Assembly: GCF_002356315.1 (NCBI RefSeq)
Contig: NZ_AP018164.1
Span: 4,092,001-4,156,000 of the forward strand
Source: Mycobacterium shigaense
GTDB taxonomy: Bacteria > Actinomycetota > Actinomycetes > Mycobacteriales > Mycobacteriaceae
Direction of reading: 5' to 3'
DNA: 64,000 nucleotides
Part shown: piece after piece, positions 16,801-23,569 of the stretch
Layout: the number at the start of each line of letters is the position of its first letter
Position numbering within the stretch: position 1 is the stretch's first letter
Notes under the pieces: generated by a model
What the model was told of the DNA's origin: nothing
Seen by the model: the letters and a program-made list of their open reading frames with translations, nothing else
Database searches by the model: none
Program-made: the position numbers and the translations under genes

Positions 16801-17158
16801 CCGGGTCCACCCCGGCATGCTCGATCGCGTCCCACGAGGTCTCGAGCAGCAGGCGATGCTGCGGGTCAATCGCGGTGGCCTCGCGCTCGGTCAGGCCGAA
16901 GAAATCACAGTCGAAGCCGCCGACGTCGTCAAGGAAGGCGCCCCATCGCGACACCGACCGGCCCGGCACGCCGGGTTCGGGGTCGTAGTAGAGGTCCGCA
17001 TCCCAGCGGTCCGGGGGGATTTCGCCGATGAAGTCGTCGCCGCGTAACAACGCCTGCCACAAACGTTGCGGAGAATCGACTCCTCCGGGAAGGCGGCAGG
17101 CCATTCCGATAACAGCAACGGGTGTGATAGTTGCGGCGTGCAAAACGCAATCCCCCAT
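10808..17158 (-). CDS. type I iterative polyketide synthase (KS-AT-DH-ER-KR-ACP), Pks2/Pks3-4 type
   Basis: A 2,116-residue mycocerosic-type synthase. KS: DTACSSGL (Cys about 181), EAHGTGTPVGDP, NFGHMQS. AT: GHSLGEA (about 629) and VASHSPQVDP, the VASH form seen in methylmalonyl-using MAS-like enzymes. DH: HPWLADHQLH (about 926). ER: GTGGVGQAAIAIARAAG (about 1,569). KR: TGGLTGLGLYLGGE (about 1,771). ACP: EYGLDSLGNL with the phosphopantetheine Ser (about 2,068). No domain looks broken. It would extend a starter acyl chain into a multimethyl or polyphleic-type acid for PapA. In M. tuberculosis the syntenic gene is split into pks3 and pks4; here it is one ORF. No FadD starter-activating ligase is nearby. 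The start ATG is 17158, with a weak ribosome site. Confidence 0.95.
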   Translation of the reverse strand: MGDCVLHAATITPVAVIGMACRLPGGVDSPQRLWQALLRGDDFIGEIPPDRWDADLYYDPEPGVPGRSVSRWGAFLDDVGGFDCDFFGLTEREATAIDPQHRLLLETSWDAIEHAGVDPASLVGSQTGVFVGLTHGDYELLSADCGAAEGPYGFTGTCNSFASGRVSYTLGLHGPAATVDTACSSGLMAVHQACGSLHTGESDMALAGGVVVILEPRKSVAGSLQGMLSPTGRCHAFDAAADGFTSSEGCVVLMLKRLPDAQRDGDRILAVVRGTAANQDGRTPNIAAPSEHAQVAAYRKALAVAGVDPTTVGMVEAHGTGTPVGDPVEYASLAAVYGTDGPCALASVKTNFGHMQSTSGVLGMMKAILALQHGVVPQNLHFNRLPDQLAEIDTELFVPQANTPWPTNGHHPRRAAVSSYGMSGTNVHAVLEQAPEHAAAQVPAQPDGPLLFPVSSTSAEQLRETAARLADWLEEQGVDERAGAVGLRDLGYTLSRRRAHRPVRAVVSAGSFAELGAALRGIVEGDIPVQPAVGQDDRGPVWVFSGQGSQWSKMGAELLATEPVFAATVAAIEPVIARESGFSVTEAMLAAETVNGIDRVQPTIFALQVALAETMTSYGVRPGAVIGHSLGEAAAAVVAGALSLEDGLRVICRRSRLMKRVAGSGAMASVELPGQQVLSELSMRGVSDVVLSVVASPTSTVVGGATESIRSLVAMWEQQDVLAREVAVDVASHSPQVDPILDELLEVLADLEPRAPEVPYYSATLWDPREQPSFTADYWAENLRYTVRFAAAVQAALKDGFRVFGELAPHPLLTYAVEQNAASLDMPIAALAAMRREAQLPYGLRGFVADVHSAGAAVDFATQYPSGQLVEAPLPTWTRRKLLLSRESGEQLSGASVQAVHPLLGAHVHLREEPERHVWQGQVGIDAHPWLADHQLHSVATLPGAAYCEMALTAARTTLGEEAEVHDISFEATLLLDDQTVASSSATVSASGALEFAVDTHEEGQRVRRASAILHAGTDVQPPPTHDIEALLAAHPTRMDGADLRDAFDGVGIQYGPAFAGLAAVYTGDGIDGTGGQVTTALAEVALPGAIRSQQSAYVTHPALLDACFQSVIVHPQLQKAGAGGLLLPVGVRRLRNYHSTRTAHYCLTRVTASPAGECEADLEILDQSGTVLLTVEGLELSAGVSEHEHANRLMNERLFTIEWESRELPEVAQPESGTWLLLSAQDGDSLTEQLAGALSSDGAQCNTAHLPPGPLESGDPTALRGLLGGDGPQGSARGLAGVVVVTAAATDDADQLRRGRDYVAQLVGIARELAELPGGAPRLFVVTRNAATVLEEDRANLEQGGLRGLIRVIDSEYPHLSATQIDVDDDTDVAQLSRQLQSGSEEDETAWRSGDWYTARLRSGPLRPDERLTTVVDHGRDGMRLQVRAPGDLESLEFVAVNRAEPGPGEIEVAVTASSVNFADVLVAFGRYPTFEGYRQQLGIDFAGVVTAVGSGVTGHRVGDRVAGLSRNGCWSTFVTCDARLAVALPPEVPLADAAAVPTAAATAWYGLHDLARIAPGEKVLIHSGTGGVGQAAIAIARAAGCEIFATAGSPHRRELLRDMGIKHVYDSRSTDFAEQIRDDTDGYGVDVVLNSLPGAGQRAGVELLAFGGRFVEIGKRDIYGDTRLGLFPFRRNLSLYAVDLALLTHTHPEVVARLLNTVYQHTADGTLPLPPITHYPVADAAAAVRLVGAAGHTGKVLLDIPHTGSSVAVVPPEEKPVFRRDGAYIITGGLTGLGLYLGGEMAATGCGRIVLNSRSAPNARAREVIESLRARGADVQVECGDVADPAFARRLVTVATASGLPLRGVLHSAGVVEDATLFNVTDDLIDRCWAPKAYGGWNLHQAVQEIEADQPLDWFCTFSTAAALVGSPGQGAYAAANSWLNAFAHWRRAQGLPSTAIAWGAWAEVGHVRATAMAEETGASIAPAEGYWAFQSLVRYSRPYSCYAPIMGTAWLNAFAQRSRFAEAFQSMANGQADKGKFVAELNAAPPDEWPGMIRRLISDQISLLLRRTIDPDRPLSEYGLDSLGNLELRTRIETETGVRISPTKITTVRGLAEHLCEELATTEAALATS

Positions 17159-17401
17159 CCTCGCCCATTCGTATTGGGCAATCAGTCAGCGACCACGCGA
17201 ATGCGGAGGAAGCCCCGAGCGCGATCGGCGCGCGCCAACCCCCGTGTATTCGCCCCAGATTTACAATCTGCCTTTACGATCTACCGGATCAGCGTACCGA
17301 CCCAAGCCGAACAAGCTTAACGACTCGAACCTAGCGTGTCGCGGCGACCCGCTGCGACACGGGCAATCTGAAACCCGGGTTGTCAGTGTACAATTGCACG
17401 C

Positions 17402-18679
17402 TCAGTGCCCGGCCGCCGGCGCCGACTGTGTTTGCTCGACGGTGACGCGGCGGCTGTAGATCTCGGCCAAAAACTGCTCGACCGCGACCGCGGCGTGCGC
17501 CGCACGGGCCGAGCCGAAGATCTCGAATGCGTGCTGCGCCCAGGGTAGTTCGGCGTAAACCACGGGTTGACGGCTGATTTCGCGCAACCTCGCCACAAAA
17601 CTGCGCGCCTGCGGGACGGGGACCAACGAGTCGTTGGTACCGTGCAGCACGAAAAACGGTGGCGCATCGGGGTTTACGAGGGCGATCGGCGAGGCCGCAC
17701 GGAACGGCTCGGCGATCTCCGTGCGACTCAGCTTGAAGACGTTCTTGGCCACCATCGCCGCCATCATCGGATGGATCGCATCACCGGTTGCTGTGAAGTC
17801 GTAGACGCCGTAGAACGGCACCGCCACGTCGACCCGGGTGTCGGCGTCTTCGAAGCCGGGCTGAAACAGTGGATCGTTGGGCGTCAGCGCGGCTAGCGAC
17901 GACAGGTGTCCGCCCGCCGAGCCGCCGGTGATCGCGATCCAGTCGGGATCACCGCCGTAGTCGGCGATGTTCTCCTTCGTCCAGGCGATCGCGCGCTTGA
18001 CGTCGACGATGTGATCTGGCCAGGTGGAGCGCGGACTCAGCCGGTAGTTGATCGCCACGCAGATCCAGCCCAGCTCGACCAGATGACTCATCAGCGGATG
18101 CGCCTGTCCGCGTTTGTCTCCCACCATCCACGCGCCCCCGGGCACCTGCAGCAATACCGGGGCCCGCCCGTTGCGGTCGAGGTCGGGGCGCCGCCAGATG
18201 TCGAGATGGTTCCGCGCGCCGTGCTCGCCGTAGCTGACGTCGCCGTGGTGTGTGTAGTCGCGGTAGATCCGCAGCATCCGGGCCGCCCCCGGCTTCTTCG
18301 CGGTCGCGGCCCCCGCCGGGGGTCGCTTCCACAGGTCGCCCGACTCCCGGCGTCGGTCGGGACCCAGACCAGCGTCCAGCGCGGCGGTCAGCGGCTCGTT
18401 GGCCCGGCGGCCGAGCTGGCGCAACCCGAGCAAGCCCAACCCGGACAGAGCCGTCAGTGCCCAGCAGAATCGGCGCAGCGGCGCCGGCAGCCGGCCCGAC
18501 AGCGCCGCCAGCGCGGCGACCTGGACGCCCAGGCTCTGCATCGGCAGTTCCGACGCGAACACCCCGCCGGCAAACGCATACACCGAGCCGTAGCCGCCCT
18601 TGCTCAACGGCCGGTAACCGTTGAGGGTGAACACGACACTCAACACGGACACCAGTAGGGCCGCCAGTCTCGTCAGCAC
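17402..18679 (-). CDS. alpha/beta-hydrolase esterase/lipase with N-terminal membrane region (Lip family)
   Basis: A 425-residue member of the alpha/beta-hydrolase-3 group. The first about 100 residues hold two or three hydrophobic segments, and the hydrolase follows. Oxyanion region is PGGAWMVGDKRGQAHPL, nucleophile elbow GGSAGG, acid in HGTNDSLVPV and the base in PWAQHAFEIF. This layout resembles LipQ/LipO-type mycobacterial carboxylesterases. The substrate is unknown. Start GTG 18679 has GGACGAAGAGA just upstream. It sits between the pks and an APC permease on the same strand, with no obvious functional link to either. Confidence 0.85.
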   Translation of the reverse strand: MLTRLAALLVSVLSVVFTLNGYRPLSKGGYGSVYAFAGGVFASELPMQSLGVQVAALAALSGRLPAPLRRFCWALTALSGLGLLGLRQLGRRANEPLTAALDAGLGPDRRRESGDLWKRPPAGAATAKKPGAARMLRIYRDYTHHGDVSYGEHGARNHLDIWRRPDLDRNGRAPVLLQVPGGAWMVGDKRGQAHPLMSHLVELGWICVAINYRLSPRSTWPDHIVDVKRAIAWTKENIADYGGDPDWIAITGGSAGGHLSSLAALTPNDPLFQPGFEDADTRVDVAVPFYGVYDFTATGDAIHPMMAAMVAKNVFKLSRTEIAEPFRAASPIALVNPDAPPFFVLHGTNDSLVPVPQARSFVARLREISRQPVVYAELPWAQHAFEIFGSARAAHAAVAVEQFLAEIYSRRVTVEQTQSAPAAGH

Positions 18680-18742
18680 GGTCTCTTCGTCCCTTTCCGT
18701 CCGGCGCGGGTTCGTCGATCGCAGCGCGACCCGCTATCGAAT

Positions 18743-21112
18743 CTAACCGTCGGCGTCGGCCGGCTTTGCCGGCCTCGCGGCGCTGGCCGGGTCCTCGACG
18801 ATGTGGTAGGCCGGGTCGGCCAACCACATGGGCCGGTTGCCGATCTGCTTGGGCTTGCCCGTGATCCGCAGCAGCTGACCGGGCTCGATGTCGGCGCCGC
18901 CGTGCCCGGGGCGGAAAGTGACGTTGATCTCGCCGCTGTGGTCGCCGACGACGATCGAGCGAACCGTACGCCTGCCCTTGCTGATGTCCTCCACGGCGCT
19001 GACCCGTCCCTCGAAGGTGGCGCGGTGCCCGGGGAGCAGGCCCGCCACGGTGATGACCGACGAGGACTGCGGCTCCGGGTGTTCGTAGGCGTCCATCTCC
19101 TGGTCCTCGTCGCGGGCGACCCGGGCCCCGAGCTGCTCGAGTTCGCGGGCGACCCGCTGCTCGAGCCGGTCCGGGTAGGCCTGCTCGATGCGCGATTGCA
19201 CGTCGTAGGGCACGATCGTCGCGGCCGCATCCGGGATCAGGCTGACCGCCCTGGCGATCTTGTCGGCGGTGCGATCATGCAGCAGCCGCCCGAGAAGCGG
19301 CGCATAGGTTCGGCGGGGTAACAGCACGGTGACATTGGTATTCGATTGTTCGTCATGGGCTTTGGCGACGAACACCTGCGCGGCCCGGATGATTCGCCGA
19401 TCCGGGCAATCGACGACCCGCAACCGGGTGTCCAACTCGAAGTGATCCCATCGCTTTCGAATCTGCGCGGCCAACGCCGGGTCGACCATGAAGTGCACCG
19501 CGATCATCTCGTCGGCACGCAATCCTTTGCCGTAGCGCAGCGCTTCGATCACCGCGAGGTCGACCGAGTTCACGAACACGAACACCTTGTGCCGCGCATA
19601 CCTCACCAAATCGGGCCGGTCGGTGCGGAACATCTCGAGAATGGCTGCCTCGGCACGGTATTCGCGGTTGAGCCGCATCAGCAGGAGCACCAGGATCGGG
19701 AAGACGACGACGACCAGCCACGCCCCCTCGGTGAACTTTGCCACCGCGAAGATGCCGACCACGACAGTCGACAGGATTCCGGCGGACAGGTTGATCGCCA
19801 ACCGGCGCCGCCATCCGGGCTCCCGCTGCGTCAGATGGTGTTTGGTCATGCCGTAGCCGGCCATCGAAAATCCGGTGAACACGCCGATCGCGTAGAACGG
19901 GACCAGCGCGTTGACCGAGCCGCCGGTCACCACCAGCAATAACACCGACAATGCGGTGAGCGCAATGATGCCGTTCGAAAACACCAGGCGGTGACCGCGT
20001 TTCATGAGCTGCCGGGGCAGAAACCGGTCCTCGGCGACGAAGCTGGCCAACGCCGGAAACCCGTTGAAGCTGGTGTTCGCGCCGGTGAACAAAATGGCGG
20101 CGGTCGAGGCCTGGACCAGGACGTACAGGATGTCGCCGGTCAATCCGTGGCCGAAGACCGCGCGGGCAATCTGGGACAGCACCGAGGGATATTCGCTTTC
20201 GTAGGGCGTCGCGTGGGTCGCATAGGCCAGGTAGGCGACACCGGCCAGCAGGAATCCCAGGATCGCGGCCATCGCCGTGAGCACCTTGCGTGCGTTGCGG
20301 CCCTGCGGCTTTCGAAAGAGGTCGACGGTGTTCGAGATGGCTTCGACGCCCGTCAGTGACGAACCACCGTTGGCGAACGCGCGCAGCAGGGTCAGGATCG
20401 TCGCGCCCATCACCAACCCATTGCCCTGATGAACGGGCACCGTTCCGGGCATGTCGGCGGGGTTGTAGACGGGGAGATCGCCGACGATCACCCGCGTCAC
20501 GCCGACCACGATCGTCAGCCCACCCATGGCCACGAAGAAGTAGGTGGCGAACGCGAACTGCCAGCCGGCCTCCTTGAGCCCGCGCAGGTTCGCCAGGCAG
20601 ATGACCAGCACTACACCGACCGTCAGTTGCAGGCTGTGTGGGCCCAGCGCGGGGATGGCCGAGACCACCGCCACCGTGCCGGCGGCCGACTGCACCGCCA
20701 CCGTGACGATGTAGTCGATCAGCAGCGCCGCCGCGGCGACCTGGGCCACCCGGGGACCGAAGTTCTCCCGCGCCACGATGTAGGACCCGCCCGCGCGGGT
20801 GTAGGCCATCACGACCTGCCGATACGACGCGGCCACCAGTACCAGGATCAGCAGGATGACGCCGGTGACCGGCAGTAGCAGGCTGAACGCGGCCAGGCCT
20901 GCCGCCGGCAGCAGCTCGATGAGGATCTGCTCGGTGCCGTAGGCGGTGGACGAGATCGCGTCCGGCGAAAGCGCGCCCAAGGCAACCGGATTCGACAGCT
21001 TCTCGCCGGCCAGGTTCTCGGTGATCATCGGCTTGCCCAGGAAGACGCGCTTGACGATGTCCTCTATCGACAGCGGAATGCGCATCTTGCTGGGCGAAGT
21101 TGTCACGACCAC
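18743..21112 (-). CDS. APC-superfamily permease (KimA/Rv2690c-like) with C-terminal OB-fold
   Basis: A 789-residue transporter. Residues about 40-510 form a 12-helix APC fold (SPDAISSTAYGTEQILIEL at the start, then helices to FTEGAWLVVVVFPILVLLL). Next is a cytosolic alpha/beta region of about 170 residues like that of the KimA potassium-uptake family. The last about 95 residues (GHRATFEGRVSAVEDISKGR onward, with LRITGKPKQIGNRPMW) look like an OB-fold of the Rv2694c type. In M. tuberculosis the permease Rv2690c and the OB-fold protein Rv2694c are separate genes around the TrkA-like ceoB/ceoC. Substrate is inferred as a cation or amino acid. It lies downstream of dapC on the same strand. Confidence 0.8.
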   Translation of the reverse strand: MVVTTSPSKMRIPLSIEDIVKRVFLGKPMITENLAGEKLSNPVALGALSPDAISSTAYGTEQILIELLPAAGLAAFSLLLPVTGVILLILVLVAASYRQVVMAYTRAGGSYIVARENFGPRVAQVAAAALLIDYIVTVAVQSAAGTVAVVSAIPALGPHSLQLTVGVVLVICLANLRGLKEAGWQFAFATYFFVAMGGLTIVVGVTRVIVGDLPVYNPADMPGTVPVHQGNGLVMGATILTLLRAFANGGSSLTGVEAISNTVDLFRKPQGRNARKVLTAMAAILGFLLAGVAYLAYATHATPYESEYPSVLSQIARAVFGHGLTGDILYVLVQASTAAILFTGANTSFNGFPALASFVAEDRFLPRQLMKRGHRLVFSNGIIALTALSVLLLVVTGGSVNALVPFYAIGVFTGFSMAGYGMTKHHLTQREPGWRRRLAINLSAGILSTVVVGIFAVAKFTEGAWLVVVVFPILVLLLMRLNREYRAEAAILEMFRTDRPDLVRYARHKVFVFVNSVDLAVIEALRYGKGLRADEMIAVHFMVDPALAAQIRKRWDHFELDTRLRVVDCPDRRIIRAAQVFVAKAHDEQSNTNVTVLLPRRTYAPLLGRLLHDRTADKIARAVSLIPDAAATIVPYDVQSRIEQAYPDRLEQRVARELEQLGARVARDEDQEMDAYEHPEPQSSSVITVAGLLPGHRATFEGRVSAVEDISKGRRTVRSIVVGDHSGEINVTFRPGHGGADIEPGQLLRITGKPKQIGNRPMWLADPAYHIVEDPASAARPAKPADADG

Positions 21113-21175
21113 ATTCCTTACCGGGCGGCGCAGCGCTGGGGAGGGGGGCTTGCTTTCGGATGCATTCTGCCGTGC

Positions 21176-22276
21176 TCAGGGCGTCGCAGGTACCGCGAGC
21201 CGCTGTACGGCCGCGGCGATGCGCTCGTCGGTCGCGGTCAGCGCGACGCGGACGTGCCGTGCACCGCGGGGGCCGTAGAAATCACCGGGCGCGACCAGGA
21301 TGCCGCGCGCGGCCAGCCACGCGACGCTGTCGTGGCACGACTCGCCGCGGCCGGCCCACAGATAAAGGCCGCCCTCGGAGTGGTCGATGGCGAAACCGGC
21401 CGAGCGCAGGGCCGGTGCCAGCGCCTCCCGGCGTCGCGCGTAGCGCTCGCGCTGCACCGTTTCGTGATCGTCGTCGTCGAATGCCGCCACCATGGCGGCC
21501 TGCACCGGCGTCGGCACGATCATCCCGGCGTGTTTGCGCACGGCTAGCAGCTCGGCGACGACGTCGGGGTCACCGGCGACGAAGCCGGCGCGGTAACCCG
21601 CCAGCGACGAACTCTTCGAGAGCGAATGCACGGCCAGCAGGCCCGTGTGGTCGCCGTCGCATATCGCGGGGTGCAGCACCGAATGCGCCTCGGCGTCCCA
21701 GCTCAGACCCAGGTAACACTCATCCGAGACCACCATCACGCCGCGCTCGCGGGCCCAGCCGACGACCTTGTGCAGGTGGTCGACGCCCAGCACCCGCCCG
21801 GTGGGATTGCTCGGCGAGTTGAGGTAGATCAACGCCGGGGATTGCGGGCCCACCTGGGTCAGCGAGTCCGCGCGCACCACCTGCGCTCCGGCCAGCCGAG
21901 CACCCACGTCATACGTAGGGTAGGCCAGTTCGGGCACCACGACCACCTGCGCCGGCCCCAGCCCCAGCAGGGTGGGCAGCCAGGCGATGAGTTCTTTGGT
22001 CCCGATCACCGGCAGCACGGCGGCCTCGGACAACCCGGTGATGCCGAAGCGGCGCGCCAGCGCGGCCACCGCCGATTCCCGCAGCCGCGCGGTGCCGGCG
22101 GTGGCCGGGTAACCCGGCGCAGAACTCGCGGCCGCCAGCGCCTCCCGAATCACCGGCGCGACGGGGTCCACCGGGGTGCCGACGGACAAGTCGACGATTC
22201 CGTCGGGGTGGGCTGTGGCCACTGCCTTCGCGTCGGCCAGGGTGTCCCACGGGAAGTCCGGCAGGGACGCCGACAC
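21176..22276 (-). CDS. dapC: N-succinyldiaminopimelate aminotransferase DapC
   Basis: A 366-residue class I/II PLP aminotransferase whose sequence closely matches my memory of Rv1178. Visible are the start SASLPDFPWDTLADAK, LNSPSNPTGR, the Lys-containing HSLSKSSSLAGYRAGF and GDFYGPRGARHVRVALT. It makes the succinyl-diaminopimelate intermediate of lysine and peptidoglycan synthesis. The reading frame stays open through fdxC, but the sequence there is Arg-rich shadow. I set the start at GTG 22276, where family similarity begins. It follows the fdxC stop by 41 bases and is likely in one operon with it. Confidence 0.93.
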   Translation of the reverse strand: MSASLPDFPWDTLADAKAVATAHPDGIVDLSVGTPVDPVAPVIREALAAASSAPGYPATAGTARLRESAVAALARRFGITGLSEAAVLPVIGTKELIAWLPTLLGLGPAQVVVVPELAYPTYDVGARLAGAQVVRADSLTQVGPQSPALIYLNSPSNPTGRVLGVDHLHKVVGWARERGVMVVSDECYLGLSWDAEAHSVLHPAICDGDHTGLLAVHSLSKSSSLAGYRAGFVAGDPDVVAELLAVRKHAGMIVPTPVQAAMVAAFDDDDHETVQRERYARRREALAPALRSAGFAIDHSEGGLYLWAGRGESCHDSVAWLAARGILVAPGDFYGPRGARHVRVALTATDERIAAAVQRLAVPATP

Positions 22277-22317
22277 CAAAGGCCGGCTCGTTGGGCGCTG
22301 CCGCAGCACCGGCCCGC

Positions 22318-22644
22318 TCAGTCGCCTTCGCCCTGGGGCGGCAAATCCTTGACCGCCTGCGGGTCGTTCTCGGTCAGGCCCACCTTGGCCGCACCGCCCG
22401 GCGACCCCAGTTCCTCGAAGAAGTCGGCGTTGAGCTGGGTGTACTGGCTCCACTGCTCGGGCACGTCGTCTTCGTAATAGATCGCCTCGACGGGGCAGAC
22501 GGGCTCGCAAGCCCCGCAGTCGACGCACTCATCGGGGTGGATGAACAGCATCCGCGCGCCTTCGTAGATGCAGTCGACGGGGCACTCCTCGATACACGCC
22601 TTATCCTTGACGTCGACACAGGGTTCGGCGATCGTGTAGGTCAC
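22318..22644 (-). CDS. fdxC: seven-iron ferredoxin FdxC
   Basis: A 108-residue electron carrier with two cluster motifs: the first cluster uses CVDVKDKACIEECPVDC residues, and the second CVDCGACEPVCP. This is the 3Fe-4S/4Fe-4S pattern of mycobacterial FdxC (Rv1177). The acidic C-terminus (VPEQWSQYTQLNADFF) is typical. Start GTG 22644 has GAGGAG six bases upstream; the longer frame to 22731 is not needed. Upstream is a candidate promoter (22747-22773) and a CRP-like site. Confidence 0.95.
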   Translation of the reverse strand: MTYTIAEPCVDVKDKACIEECPVDCIYEGARMLFIHPDECVDCGACEPVCPVEAIYYEDDVPEQWSQYTQLNADFFEELGSPGGAAKVGLTENDPQAVKDLPPQGEGD

Positions 22645-22746
22645 GTGGGTCTCCTCAACGTTTCCTCTATGTACTTGCTCAGTGTGGGCTGCTGCTGATC
22701 TCGCCGCGGCGCCGGGTGGCCGCGCAAACAAAGCTTTCGGTTACTG

Positions 22747-22773
22747 ATACTAGACGTTGCACATACACGTCAA
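22747..22773 (-). promoter_or_regulatory. candidate promoter for fdxC-dapC
   Basis: On the minus strand TTGACG (22773-22768) is followed after 15 bases by TAGTAT (22752-22747), about 100 bases before the fdxC start. The spacer is short, so the -10 box carries most of the weight. Confidence 0.4.
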
Positions 22774-22859
22774 CTACTTGCCACGCCAGTAGGTTACGCG
22801 GCTGCATGCTTCCGTCCGGCCCCTCCCGTGCTGCCTTACAAGACTGCCAGTATAGGGGA

Positions 22860-22875
22860 TGTGACGCGGGTCACC
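22860..22875. promoter_or_regulatory. CRP-like binding site
   Basis: TGTGACGCGGGTCACC matches the mycobacterial CRP (Rv3676) consensus TGTGA-N6-TCACA at all but the last base. It lies in the 387-base divergent region (22645-23031) between fdxC and the TB8.4 gene, 156 bases before the latter's start. Apart from this site and the fdxC promoter I see no other gene or clear element in that region. Confidence 0.45.
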
Positions 22876-23031
22876 GTGCCGCTGACCTGCGCATAGTTAC
22901 GTCCGGCACGAACCCGACGAATAACGGTGCAATAGAAGCGATGCGGTGGCGGCTGGTAATCTCAACGGAGGCGGCAGCCACCAGCACAGGGGTCGCCGTC
23001 GTTGACGGTGCATTAGGGGAAGGTGTCCACA

Positions 23032-23367
23032 ATGGTGAGGCAATCGTTGGCCAAATTGGCTGCTGGGATCGGCGGTGCGGCATTGGCGTTGAGCGCTGCC
23101 ACCGGCGTGGCGTCCGCGGACTCCATGGACGCAATCATCAACACCACCTGCAACTACGGACAGGTGATGGCGGCCCTCAATGCGACGGACCCGGCTGCTG
23201 CCGGGCAGCTGAACGCGTCGCCGATGGCGCAGTCGTTCATCCGCCAGTTCTTGGCGTCGCCGCCGCCGAAGCGCCAGCAGATGGCCCAGCAGGTGGAGGC
23301 CATGCCGTCGGCGCAGCGGTACTTCAGCACGATCGACGCCGTCGCGGTCAGCTGTAACAACTACTGA
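23032..23367 (+). CDS. secreted protein TB8.4 / hemophore-related
   Basis: A 111-residue exported protein matching Rv1174c (TB8.4), a small T-cell antigen in the hemophore-like family. A signal peptide ends at GVASA-D (cleavage after about residue 29). Two cysteines (TTCNYG and VSCNNY) are at the two ends of the mature helical domain. I chose ATG 23032 because GGGGAAGG lies eight bases before it; the GTG at 23023 is also in frame. It stands alone, divergent from fdxC. Confidence 0.9.
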   Translation: MVRQSLAKLAAGIGGAALALSAATGVASADSMDAIINTTCNYGQVMAALNATDPAAAGQLNASPMAQSFIRQFLASPPPKRQQMAQQVEAMPSAQRYFSTIDAVAVSCNNY

Positions 23368-23569
23368 ACGCGCGTCGTTCGGTAGCCGCTGACCAGGCGG
23401 CGCACCCGGCTGCCAATCCGCGATAGGCCGTCAGGCCCGCCCACGCTAGGGCGCCGACACCCGCGCCCCCGCATCGGTTCCCCGCGCTAGCCGTCCCGAC
23501 AGAGCCGGCGGGTTCGATTGTGACCCGGTCTTTTTCGCATGCTTCTCCGAGGTGCCCAGGTGAGCGCAG

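Noticed and set aside
17386..17401. near-palindrome GTGTACAATTGCAC after the esterase gene
   Set aside because: One mismatch and only a short core; too weak to call an operator in the 243-base pks upstream region.
22277..22528. N-terminal extension of dapC through fdxC
   Set aside because: Sequence before GTG 22276 is the shadow of fdxC and does not match the aminotransferase family.
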